A stretch of DNA of 64,000 bases from Psychromonas marina (GTDB taxonomy: Bacteria; Pseudomonadota; Gammaproteobacteria; Enterobacterales; Psychromonadaceae): NCBI RefSeq assembly GCF_030161115.1, contig NZ_BSPQ01000001.1:62001-126000 (forward strand). The letters are read 5' to 3'. A program made the position numbers and the translations under genes. Position 1 is the stretch's first letter, and each line of letters opens with the position of its first letter. Below the pieces are notes generated by a model that was not told the DNA's origin, did not search any database, and was given only the letters and a program-made list of their open reading frames with translations. Positions 15,703 through 24,523 of the stretch are shown one piece after another.

Positions 15703-15807
15703 GACTAAAAAGTGTCTTATGGCGGCTTAAGAAGTGTCTTATTAGGTGGCTAACTGATTATTTTTAAAGAGGTTGTTGAATAGGAGCATAAACTATTCGG
15801 GAAAAGT
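15703..15807 (+). repeat. Dispersed junction repeat, copy 4 (longest)
   Basis: The fullest copy runs from ACTGACTAAAAAGTGTCTTA through TTTTTAAAGAGGTTGTTGAA to TCGGGAAAAGT. It follows the Fic N-terminal remnant. The left 45 bases are shared with the copies at 2041 and 4427 and the right 90 with the copy at 8531. The ends define a unit of about 100 bp, but I see no clear terminal inverted repeat. Confidence 0.75.
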
Positions 15808-16573
15808 CCCCTTATAAGTAAAAATATCTTTTATTATCGCTTTTATCGTCGCGCAATTCACTCCTAAAACACCTTCATGACAGTCTCACTCCACTTTCAT
15901 CTCATTCATGAATCAATGACGCCATAACGAAGGCCAACAACGTATTTGATCCACTGTATAAAAGCAAAAAAGACATCGCCACAAGAAACCGCAAAAGATT
16001 GATGTAAATATAACAAATCAATATACAGCACATTAAATGTCACGCCGCAAAATAATTTACTCACAAAATATTCAGTTCATTCTCCCCTACTTCCCTTACA
16101 AAAAAAAACTTATGTAACAACAATAGAGTGAAATAAATGATTAAAAATAACATTGTCTGCTATTGAATAATTTGTAAAAAGAACAACCGCTTAAAAATTT
16201 ACCACGCAACTTTCTACTACTCTTTAATCTAAATAACACAGGCCTTCCAAGCAAATAAAACCGTCAAACACAAATCACAAATAATTCACTTTTAAATTAC
16301 CAGGCCACAATTAAATTAATACAAAGTCTTACACCTTCAACAAAAACAGTTCTAAATCAACAACTTGACCAAAACAAACAAGCCTTTCACACTCATATTT
16401 GTCACATCTCAATTTATTCGAACAGCACCGACATGAAAGGCAAATAAACATGAAAAATTCACATGTACCACAAAAAAATTTCGTTAAGAAAAAAAAAACA
16501 CATAATTTTATGTATTTTATGTGGTTTCAATATTATCCCACTAATATCTTTATCCATTTCAATTTGTGGATAG
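15808..16573. other. AT-rich non-coding stretch
   Basis: This stretch of nearly 770 bp holds no reading frame I can support. It is strongly AT-rich, with many A and T runs, unlike the flanking genes. It may include the promoter of the nuclease-like gene that follows. A 60-codon upward extension of that gene is open here but has the composition of non-coding DNA. Confidence 0.5.
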
Positions 16574-16594
16574 CGAAGATGAAAATAATCTTCG
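16574..16594. promoter_or_regulatory. Palindrome upstream of the nuclease-like gene
   Basis: CGAAGAT (16574-16580) and ATCTTCG (16588-16594) form a perfect 7-bp dyad around 7 nt, 21 bp before the preferred start at 16615. It could be an operator. If so, the in-frame ATG at 16579 inside it is not the start. Confidence 0.4.
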
Positions 16595-16614
16595 AGCAGT
16601 CTGAAATAGAAGTA

Positions 16615-18513
16615 ATGAGTAAAAGCAAAAATTTAAAATCAGAAGCGTTTAAGATGAAGCTTGAGTTATATGAAAAAAAATTTGGCTGTACGATCGTCAA
16701 AATGGGAAAAGAGTGGTTTATTACTCAATGTGATCGCCACCGAGCAGCATACTCTGTTGAAGATATAAATGCGGGAAAAATAAGTCGTACAGATTTGAGC
16801 AGGAAAATAGTTGCACAAGAGCCGGTTTGCGCTTGTTGTTATAACGAGTTAAACGGTAAAAGAAGTGCCCTTCACTTAGGTGCCAGACTTTATCAATTTA
16901 TAGCCGTTCATCAAGTTAAATTCCCTAAAAACATAATATTACCCAAGCGTTCAGATATAACTGATAGGCGCAAATATACAGAGATTATTTGCCCAAGATG
17001 CAGTAATCCAGCAAAAAAATCGTATCGAGATGTAATGTCAAAGAGAGCGGAAGGTTGCAATGGAAAAGGCTGCAGTGCTGATATTGGCGCTGAAAAAAAT
17101 ATTAAAGAAACACTTAGTACTGCACTTCCTAAGATAACAGCGCTTGGCTTTAACATTGAGTATATTTTAGTTGGTAGCGTAACCCACTTACCACCTTTTA
17201 AGGGTATTCCAAACGATAAAAAGCTATCTGGCTCAACAGAGATTAAGCTCACATGCTCAGTGACAGAGCATAACTGGAGTGTTAAAACAAATATTCAAAA
17301 TGCTAGAAGTGGTGTCAACGGTTGCACGCTGTGTGCGAAACAGGACTCTCGAAATGAAAAGGTTGTCCAAAGTGTTTTAGCCTACTTTCTTAGCCCTGAA
17401 CAATATGAAAGATCATTTACGCCAGATTTTTTTAACAATAAAAGTATGCATTTAGATTTTTACATCAAGGAGATAGATTTAGCGATAGAAGTGCAAGGTA
17501 CGCAGCATTATGAATTTACCCCTGCTTTTCATGCCACAGAGGAAGATTTTCATACACAAGAGCAAAATGATACATTCAAAAAGCAAGAATGTATGGATAA
17601 TGGCCTGCATTTGATCCAGTTTGATGCGCGCGAACTAGAAAAGATTAACAGAATAGATAAAGCAATTATCTACACTGCAAGGCAGTTGATGCCACAACTA
17701 GAAAAGATAAACTCTACATTATTTCCAGTTTTATCTGACTGCATAATATTGTCTAGACAACTAGAGATTATTAAGCATGTATTTCGAGATGAAAAGATAG
17801 CTAAATATAATAAAGGCTACAAAAGGTTGATAGAATTTTGCAACAACAAGGGAATTACTATTTTGGATACATTTCCTTATATTAATTCTACAACATGCAT
17901 GGCGTTCCAATGTGAACATCAGGAATCACCTGTTTTGGCGACGCCAAGCGCCAAAATGCAGGCTAAAGGAGGCAGATGCTGTACGGGTGAAAAAGCGAGT
18001 CAGACTCGAGCTTTAAAAGCAGCGGCGAAATTTGGCTTATTCGTTTCAATGGATTCAACACAAAAAGAGCACTCTTGGCCCCCTAGAAAAGTAGGAAAAG
18101 ACAAGTTTTCTGTTTTCTGCATAGGTCAATGTACGAAAACTGCCCCTTTATCAATCAATACGTTATTACGAAAAAATACTAACAAGCCAATTAATTGTAA
18201 GTGCATTGATCTAAGTGTAGAGGAGATCATGTCTGTTTATAGTAAAGATAAAGCCGATAATTACGTTATCGATCGTAACATGTTGAGTGAGCTTCAAGCT
18301 AAAAATGCACCTATTAAGGCTAAACAAGCAGCGAATGAAGCTGCATTAGAAAAATTAATTTCTGATAATCCAGGGATAGGTCGTGATTCTATGCTAAAGC
18401 TAGCACAACACGCTGGTATATCAACGACAGCACACACTGTAAGGAAGAAAATTAAAGAGCTAAATAGTTGTTTTGGAAAGTTAATAGATGACTCATTAAA
18501 TAGCTATATTTAG
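16615..18513 (+). CDS. Multi-zinc-ribbon protein with a Vsr/PD-(D/E)XK-like nuclease core
   Basis: About 632 residues from the ATG at 16615, chosen because the open extension upstream looks non-coding. Cys/His-rich zinc-ribbon-like segments flank a central nuclease-like block. On the N-side are CDRHRAAYS...PVCACC, ICPRCSNPAKK...GKGC and LTCSVTEHNW...GCTLCAK. The centre has LDFYIKEIDLAIEVQGTQHY with Asp281, Glu292 and Gln294, then LHLIQFD. This D...ExQ pattern followed by H resembles Vsr-like and phage homing-type PD-(D/E)XK nucleases. Two more Cys clusters and a C-terminal HTH-like helix pair follow. It stands alone, in the same direction as the recombinase operon 1 kb downstream. Nuclease activity is inferred; restriction, homing or mobile-element functions are all possible. 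Confidence 0.6.
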   Translation: MSKSKNLKSEAFKMKLELYEKKFGCTIVKMGKEWFITQCDRHRAAYSVEDINAGKISRTDLSRKIVAQEPVCACCYNELNGKRSALHLGARLYQFIAVHQVKFPKNIILPKRSDITDRRKYTEIICPRCSNPAKKSYRDVMSKRAEGCNGKGCSADIGAEKNIKETLSTALPKITALGFNIEYILVGSVTHLPPFKGIPNDKKLSGSTEIKLTCSVTEHNWSVKTNIQNARSGVNGCTLCAKQDSRNEKVVQSVLAYFLSPEQYERSFTPDFFNNKSMHLDFYIKEIDLAIEVQGTQHYEFTPAFHATEEDFHTQEQNDTFKKQECMDNGLHLIQFDARELEKINRIDKAIIYTARQLMPQLEKINSTLFPVLSDCIILSRQLEIIKHVFRDEKIAKYNKGYKRLIEFCNNKGITILDTFPYINSTTCMAFQCEHQESPVLATPSAKMQAKGGRCCTGEKASQTRALKAAAKFGLFVSMDSTQKEHSWPPRKVGKDKFSVFCIGQCTKTAPLSINTLLRKNTNKPINCKCIDLSVEEIMSVYSKDKADNYVIDRNMLSELQAKNAPIKAKQAANEAALEKLISDNPGIGRDSMLKLAQHAGISTTAHTVRKKIKELNSCFGKLIDDSLNSYI

Positions 18514-18527
18514 GATTTTTAAAAAAA

Positions 18528-18594
18528 GAAGGAAGGTATACTCTGATATTTTTCAGGCGTCAGCATGGTTAATGCCCGAGTACTTCCTACCTTC
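18528..18594. repeat. Imperfect long inverted repeat
   Basis: The arms GAAGGAAGGTATACTC (18528-18543) and GAGTACTTCCTACCTTC (18578-18594) pair with a few mismatches around a 34-nt loop, 15 bp after the nuclease-like gene. It may act as a terminator-like or recombination structure. There is no T-run directly after it. Confidence 0.35.
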
Positions 18595-18773
18595 GACTAG
18601 TGGTAGCCAGCTTTGAATGACAACACCTCGCCTCCCAACCTATTTAACGTGATTTAGTATGTAATTTACTCTCTGGGCTATTAAAAACAGTGCTGCCGCC
18701 TATTTATGAGGAGTGATAGCTAAAAATTACGAGGGCAAAAATAACAGCATAGCAAGCATGAGCGGATTAATGA

Positions 18774-19010
18774 TTATTCCTTCATTTTCATTGCCTTTAA
18801 CCAGCAAAGTAGCCCTATCGCCATCGAAAAGATAAGATTGATGACAATCGAGTCATCGGTGCTTTCGACCACTAAGTTTGATATCAATAACGAACTACCG
18901 CCAATCAACATCACTAAACCGAACCATTTTAAAGGGGCTGATTTTTTATAATGAATGGTGATACTCAGCATTACCATTGAAATGATAAAGATAACCAACA
19001 AATCAAACAT
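18774..19010 (-). CDS. Small membrane protein, unknown function
   Basis: A 78-residue protein made almost wholly of three hydrophobic segments: FDLLVIFIISMVMLSIT, WFGLVMLIGGSSLLIS and VINLIFSMAIGLLCWL. It ends KAMKMKE. I start it at the ATG at 19010, preceded by AGAGGG; a TTG start 13 codons upstream is less likely. It lies in opposite orientation between the nuclease-like gene and the recombinase operon. I do not recognise the family. Confidence 0.45.
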   Translation of the reverse strand: MFDLLVIFIISMVMLSITIHYKKSAPLKWFGLVMLIGGSSLLISNLVVESTDDSIVINLIFSMAIGLLCWLKAMKMKE

Positions 19011-19344
19011 AAAATGATCCCTCTTTAGTCGTATTTTAAATTCCTTCAATTATATACCGACTTACCAATCACCTCCATGCGCCAACTTGAAATAGAGAAT
19101 AATTTGTAAAAACAGCCAATTTAAGTGCTATACCTCACAACCCAAATCAGAAATAGTAATTTTCACCCTCCCAAAAAAAACAAAATAATAACGCAAACCA
19201 TTGTTTTTAAAAGCTAAGATTATCAACGGTGATTACCCCCCCCTATAAAGAAGGAGTAAATCGTCACAGCTAAAATCTGCATCCGTTAAGCTCCTACTGA
19301 CTGGCTAAAACAACAATATCCTTTTAAAAAAAAGAAACCGTTGC

Positions 19345-19397
19345 GATGAAATACAGCCTCCCAAATGACCTTAGCCATTTTGGAAAATCATTTCATC
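19345..19397. other. Nested hairpin upstream of the recombinase operon
   Basis: An outer stem GATGAAAT (19345-19352) with ATTTCATC (19390-19397) encloses an inner stem CCAAATG (19361-19367) with CATTTTGG (19376-19383), separated by 8- and 6-nt internal loops. It lies 100 bp before the first gene of the four-gene operon. The two-step stem with internal bulges resembles recombination sites used in folded single-stranded form, but a leader-RNA structure is equally possible. Confidence 0.35.
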
Positions 19398-19497
19398 TTG
19401 ATAGCCTAATAGTAAATGGTTGAAATGCGGAATATTAACAACCTCGCTGACACACTTAATTAAATATACAAACACAATAAGCAGAAGGAATGATCTA

Positions 19498-20022
19498 ATG
19501 GGAATAAGAGTAAAAAGTAGAGCACTGAGTAAACTTAATCTTCGCTATCACCCTGGCGTTGATCAAATAACCAATCAAGATAACTTAGCCTTGGATAGCG
19601 TTGTTGATATTCACACATTATCGCTTCATATGGCTCAAACCTTACTGAGCTTATCCCCTTTGATTGTCTGTCAATCAGCTGAAGATAAAAGCACCGATTG
19701 GCAGCTCAATCTCAATCCAATAGTTGCCATTTTAAAACAACACCCTGACGCACATAAGCTGAACGCCACACTACATTACGTCCCAAAAAACAAGCTAACT
19801 GAGGTAATGATAGCTACGTTACTGCTCGCGCCTGCGTTTAATTATCGTCAACAAAAGGGTGTACTCACTCATTTATTTCACCGTAGTGAGCAAGCTAAAA
19901 ACATACTCACCAAGTGCCCATCAAAAAAAATATTAGCTGAATTTGCTGGCATTAACTCTTCAGCGATCAGAAAAGAGAAACGAGCTAATGAGACTAAAGG
20001 AGTGAGTATTCAACATGGGTAA
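19498..20022 (+). CDS. Recombinase-operon protein 1, unknown
   Basis: A 174-residue protein starting at the ATG at 19498, with AGAAGGA eight bases upstream. It has an N-terminal KSRALSKLNLRYHPG segment, a central region beginning LNATLHYVPKNKLTE with many hydrophobic residues, and a basic C-terminal segment (KILAEFAGINSSAIRKEKRA) that could be a DNA-binding helix pair. No recombinase catalytic residues are present. It overlaps the next gene by 8 nt. By position it resembles the small accessory protein found with multi-recombinase transposons, but I do not recognise the family. Confidence 0.65.
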   Translation: MGIRVKSRALSKLNLRYHPGVDQITNQDNLALDSVVDIHTLSLHMAQTLLSLSPLIVCQSAEDKSTDWQLNLNPIVAILKQHPDAHKLNATLHYVPKNKLTEVMIATLLLAPAFNYRQQKGVLTHLFHRSEQAKNILTKCPSKKILAEFAGINSSAIRKEKRANETKGVSIQHG

Positions 20023-21589
20023 GCTCACAGCAATACAGGCAAGAAATAGGGGTAAAAATGCGGGCGGTGTGATGCCAAATACTCATCAAACGGCAGCCTC
20101 ATTAGCGGTTGCCTTTAAAAAGTTCACTAAATCAAGCATGCTATCAAACGATGACAGTCACCGCGCATTATTGTTGTTTCTCTATCTCTGGTTAACGGAT
20201 CAACTCGATAACATCACCAGCCTGAAAGATATTCCAGATCTGCTACGCGCGAGCACGGCAGATAAATGTGAAGCACACTGCTTGCGTAACTTTAAGGATG
20301 GTAATATTTCTTGGACTGAGTACGCACAGCCCTACCACACTCAGCAAGGCACTCTTTACCTTTGGCAGCCACTACCGACAGCACTGCAAGTTTTATTTCA
20401 GCCACTTGTCTCTTCTTTAAGTTACCAAACACCCATGCTCAATCAGCAAGAAAAGAAACACTTTTATGACGAATTACAAAAATGCAGGAATACACCGCTG
20501 TTACTCCGCCGTTGTCACCGCAATAAACGCGATGTGTTCTACCGCTACTTTTCCTACTGTATTCAGGTAGATGCAGGGTTATCTTCGCTCGCTAAAATGG
20601 TCTTACTGGGCCCTGAACGACTGCATCATAGAAATGCGACCGCCTATCAAGTTGAGGAAACAGACCGATTGCGCAAAAAAATATTTTTAGCACAAAATCG
20701 TTACTTAGAAAGGATCATCATCGCGATTAAACAGCTTGACCTTAGTGAACACTTTACTGCGCGCCTACTTGGGCAACCTAAAAACCTCTCAGAGCCGACA
20801 ATTAACATTGCAAATTACCTTAAAAAAAACGGCATCATCACGGTTTACCAACTTAAGACCCAAAACGGCAGTAAACAGTATGAAGCGATCCCGTCAATAC
20901 AAATCGGCAGTCAACGTAGCCTTGCTGAGCATGACGTGGTGGTCTTTTTTAACGCGCTACACGATAAAGTAGAAGCGCACAATCTTGCAAAAAACATGAC
21001 ACTTGAGCAACATCGTCTTTACTACAACTGGCGAACGATTCAGCTGGCTTTTCTGTTTATTACCTTAACGGGCGTACGACCGACACATGCGATCACGATT
21101 GAACGTCGTCGCTGTTTTGCTGGCGAGAAAGTGTGTGTGTTTGATAAAGGGCAATGGCGCCCTGTCATACTATGTAGCTACCTTAAAACGCAAATCACTG
21201 AGTACGTAAAGCTACAAAAAATGCTCACCATGCAGTTCCCACACCACCAACCAAATCAAGCAATGTGGCACTTGATTGACGAGCAAGGTGAACAACAGCT
21301 GCTGACTGCCCGCATTTTACGTACAAAGATGCATTCGTTATGGCCGGGTGTTGTGCCTTATCAGTTACGTCACTTTTTTGCCCAATGCGCGCTAACGAGC
21401 CTACCGCCTCACCACCTTGCTACGCAGCAAATTGATCGACTAATGGGGCATAGTAATTTAGGTGAACACCTCGGCAGTGATAACCAATTCCCTCTCTCGC
21501 TTATGCCATTACACCATTATTTGGAGCACCTTGTTAAGCGATTAGGCTTGCTGACATTGCGCAGGCAGGGAGTGGTTGTCGATGAATAA
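20015..21589 (+). CDS. Divergent tyrosine recombinase A (operon gene 2)
   Basis: A 524-residue protein whose last 180 residues match a tyrosine recombinase catalytic domain. Arg354 lies in LTGVRPTHAI, Arg452 in PYQLRHFFAQ (Tyr replaces the usual His before xLR), His479 in LMGHSN, and Tyr502 in LHHYLEH is the likely nucleophile. The gap of 23 residues between His479 and Tyr502 is more than twice the usual 9-11, so a SDNQFPLS-type insertion extends this loop. The first 340 residues have no recognised domain. It overlaps both neighbours, which implies one co-translated operon and a working complex. It probably acts with recombinase B. Confidence 0.75.
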   Translation: MGKLTAIQARNRGKNAGGVMPNTHQTAASLAVAFKKFTKSSMLSNDDSHRALLLFLYLWLTDQLDNITSLKDIPDLLRASTADKCEAHCLRNFKDGNISWTEYAQPYHTQQGTLYLWQPLPTALQVLFQPLVSSLSYQTPMLNQQEKKHFYDELQKCRNTPLLLRRCHRNKRDVFYRYFSYCIQVDAGLSSLAKMVLLGPERLHHRNATAYQVEETDRLRKKIFLAQNRYLERIIIAIKQLDLSEHFTARLLGQPKNLSEPTINIANYLKKNGIITVYQLKTQNGSKQYEAIPSIQIGSQRSLAEHDVVVFFNALHDKVEAHNLAKNMTLEQHRLYYNWRTIQLAFLFITLTGVRPTHAITIERRRCFAGEKVCVFDKGQWRPVILCSYLKTQITEYVKLQKMLTMQFPHHQPNQAMWHLIDEQGEQQLLTARILRTKMHSLWPGVVPYQLRHFFAQCALTSLPPHHLATQQIDRLMGHSNLGEHLGSDNQFPLSLMPLHHYLEHLVKRLGLLTLRRQGVVVDE

Positions 21590-24512
21590 TATTTTGAAGT
21601 TAGCGCCCAATACGGTACTGACCTACCTTGAATACAGTCATAATAACAGTGAAACGTTATTACCTTATCAACAACACGCCCTCACCCCAGAAGATTTTCA
21701 CTGGGTACTCGCACGATGGCCAGATAAAAGCGTGCTGCTGCGTACATTAACCTATGAACATTACCTACAACTCAACCAAGCGATCAATCAAGTGCCCACG
21801 GGCAAACGAAAGCACTACCGGCAAGCACTGAACGCCATCTTCATGTACCTCTATGATATTGCCCAGTGGCAACTGCCCAAGCGTACTGAAAAGCTGTTTG
21901 TTGATCGTGACTTAGTTTGGTTTACCCGCTTGAGTGAACAAGCTGCACTCGCCTATGACCTTTGGCAAGGCTATCAGGAAGCGCAAGATAACGTCCTGAA
22001 AAATCAGGCTCCCCCCTGCGCTGCACAGGCGGCATTGACGATTGCACTCGAGGTTGCACCACTGTCACTCAACCACCTTACTGCGATCTTAAATAATCCA
22101 GCCTGTCTTGAGCGTACAGGCCAGCAAACACAACTCAAGGTGTTTCATTACCAGCCACCATCAACCACCTATCAAGAAACAGAGGCTACTTTTACGCGCT
22201 ATCATTTAACACTACACAGTTATTGCTTTTTAGATAAATATTACCAAACAAAACCGCCATCACTCACGCGGCGTCAGCTACTCAATCAATTGAACGAGCA
22301 CATATCAACAGCGCCTTATCACTTAGGGGCATGTAGCGCACCTCAATGGCATACTTTATTTCAATCGCTGTGGCATCATCGCGATAACGTACCGCCAACC
22401 TTGCTCAAGGATATCTCACAGCCCGAGCGCCATGTGGATTTTGATGTGACGCCCCCATCGCCAAAACAGCAAAAGAAACTGCTTGCAGCACTCTATCAGC
22501 AGGATTGGTTAACGGATAAAAAACGCAATGCTATCGCGGTGAGCAGTAAGCCTCGTTGGCCACAACGCCAATTAATCAAGCAACGGTTTGATAAGGGCAA
22601 TACCTCCAGTTGTGTTATTCCCGATTTAAAGCCTGATAATGTGCTTGAACATTACCTCTTCCTCTATTGTCGAGAGCTGATTTTATACGGTGGTGTACAA
22701 CGAGAGTCACTCTCTAAAGCAACCATTACAAAATACTGTAATATTGAGGTGTGCTTTAATGATGAGCCACTCTCCTATGAAGTAGCTATCGACCAAGAAC
22801 AACTGCAGCAATGGGCTAAACGGGTCTATGAGAAGCAAGAAAGTGACACGCACAAGGGATTAGTGCATTACTTTTTTCGTTTTCTGACCACACAAGCCCT
22901 CACTGACCACCTTGATATCGATGCGTTTGAAAGTCCTAGTCTCGCCCCGACGGTCGATCCTTTTCGTATTCCTTTAACAGCCTTGCACGAAATAGTAGAT
23001 GCCTTATTGACCCATTCAGAGGGCACATTACTGCAGCGGTTATATTGTGCGGTGAGTGCGATTATTGCTTACTTTGCGATGTTGCGTCGCGGGGAAGCCT
23101 TAAGACTGCGCATCAAAGATATTATCCCTTTATCTGACAAATCAACTGCTTTTCGCATAACTGTTATGAAGACAATAGAGGGCGACACAAAAAACCACAA
23201 AGCACGTACTCTTGATGTTGTATTACCAGAATCAATGGCAATATTAATACATATTGCTATTCAGCTTAAGAAAGGGTGTCACTCTCATGTGCCGTTAATT
23301 GGTTTTGATAAAGAGACAATGAGTTCGCGCCAGCTTAATTATCTGTTACCCGTCACCAGAGCGATAAAAGTGAACTGTGGTCAAAAAGCCCGCTATCACC
23401 ACCTGCGAAAAAGTGGCATTCACTTATCTAAGCAGCAAATGCTACAACTCGCCTATCTGCACCCAACACATGACTTAGGTGCATACGCTGACTTAAAACC
23501 GATGCTATCACCAGAGATAGTTAGAAAAAAGTTTAACTACTGGCTTGAGGGGCGTGATGACAGAGAAATTAACGACAACCTTTTGTTTGATCAATTCACG
23601 CGTCAAGTTGGACACCAACATTATGCCACAACACGCTGGTCATACTTGCATGGCACGCAGTGGCTTTTTCCCTACCTGCGGCCCCAACAAGCAAGCTCTG
23701 CACAACAAACTTTTTCACATGCACAGTTACGGTTTTTATTTGGCTTATCATCGGATTCTAACGATTTATCACGTCAACTTGCTTTGTTGAGTGAGCACTA
23801 CAGCAACTTATCTATCAGCGATAAGCAAAAACACCCATTACAGCTTAGCGAACACGCATTACGTGCTTATTTATGGCCCACTAAAACTAATCATAACTCA
23901 GAGTCAGTCGCTGAAAAGGCGAATGAAAACCCTAAATATTATTATCAACAATGGGGACAATCAGCGACTAAACAGCACGCGAGCTTTATTGACCAACTCT
24001 TTCTTAATATGCGCATGAAAAATTATTTTAATTTTAATGTATTAAGTCAGGTTTGGGCGGGCGCAGGTAAACATAGCCCTCGCTCGCTCAGCAAAACACA
24101 GCGCACTGCTCTCTCTGGGCTTGGCACCATTACGTTGCTATCGGGAAAGAGAGAGGTTACAGCGCCTAACGACAGGGACAACAAAGGTAGCCTAATAGCA
24201 TCAGACCAGCCTCCCCGTTCTTCGCTACAAATACAGGTTGCAAGTAACGCCCGTAATGCCGGTTATTTTGAAGCGGTCTTTCGTCAACCAGAATGGCAAT
24301 GGTTAGCCTGCTCTTTTGCATTAACCGTGAACCGTAAAACAAAAGTAGCGCGATTACTGAACTTAGTGAATACAAGTTATGCCAAGGGCAAAGAGAAGGT
24401 TACCGTCATTAAACAACCCGAGGGAGCAAGCCATCTCAGTATTACGCTTACGCCAAAATTTCCAGTACCGGAGCTTGTACTTCAACAAGCTTTACAAACG
24501 TTAACATCATAG
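21582..24512 (+). CDS. Very large tyrosine recombinase B (operon gene 3)
   Basis: A 976-residue protein, far longer than the usual 300-450 residues of the family. A complete catalytic set is visible in the middle: Arg502 (AMLRRGEALRLR), His606-x-x-Arg609 (YHHLRKSG), His678 (QVGHQHY) and Tyr688 (TRWSYLHG). The His-Tyr spacing of 10 is canonical. About 500 residues precede and 290 follow this domain, with no family I recognise. I start it at the ATG at 21582, supported by GGGAG nine bases upstream; it overlaps the previous gene by 8 nt. It should cut and join DNA through Tyr688. Confidence 0.8.
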   Translation: MNNILKLAPNTVLTYLEYSHNNSETLLPYQQHALTPEDFHWVLARWPDKSVLLRTLTYEHYLQLNQAINQVPTGKRKHYRQALNAIFMYLYDIAQWQLPKRTEKLFVDRDLVWFTRLSEQAALAYDLWQGYQEAQDNVLKNQAPPCAAQAALTIALEVAPLSLNHLTAILNNPACLERTGQQTQLKVFHYQPPSTTYQETEATFTRYHLTLHSYCFLDKYYQTKPPSLTRRQLLNQLNEHISTAPYHLGACSAPQWHTLFQSLWHHRDNVPPTLLKDISQPERHVDFDVTPPSPKQQKKLLAALYQQDWLTDKKRNAIAVSSKPRWPQRQLIKQRFDKGNTSSCVIPDLKPDNVLEHYLFLYCRELILYGGVQRESLSKATITKYCNIEVCFNDEPLSYEVAIDQEQLQQWAKRVYEKQESDTHKGLVHYFFRFLTTQALTDHLDIDAFESPSLAPTVDPFRIPLTALHEIVDALLTHSEGTLLQRLYCAVSAIIAYFAMLRRGEALRLRIKDIIPLSDKSTAFRITVMKTIEGDTKNHKARTLDVVLPESMAILIHIAIQLKKGCHSHVPLIGFDKETMSSRQLNYLLPVTRAIKVNCGQKARYHHLRKSGIHLSKQQMLQLAYLHPTHDLGAYADLKPMLSPEIVRKKFNYWLEGRDDREINDNLLFDQFTRQVGHQHYATTRWSYLHGTQWLFPYLRPQQASSAQQTFSHAQLRFLFGLSSDSNDLSRQLALLSEHYSNLSISDKQKHPLQLSEHALRAYLWPTKTNHNSESVAEKANENPKYYYQQWGQSATKQHASFIDQLFLNMRMKNYFNFNVLSQVWAGAGKHSPRSLSKTQRTALSGLGTITLLSGKREVTAPNDRDNKGSLIASDQPPRSSLQIQVASNARNAGYFEAVFRQPEWQWLACSFALTVNRKTKVARLLNLVNTSYAKGKEKVTVIKQPEGASHLSITLTPKFPVPELVLQQALQTLTS

Positions 24513-24523
24513 GAGAACAACCA

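Noticed and set aside
16399-16614. N-terminal extension of the nuclease-like gene
   Set aside because: It is very AT-rich, not protein-like, spans a perfect dyad at 16574-16594, and has no good ribosome binding site.
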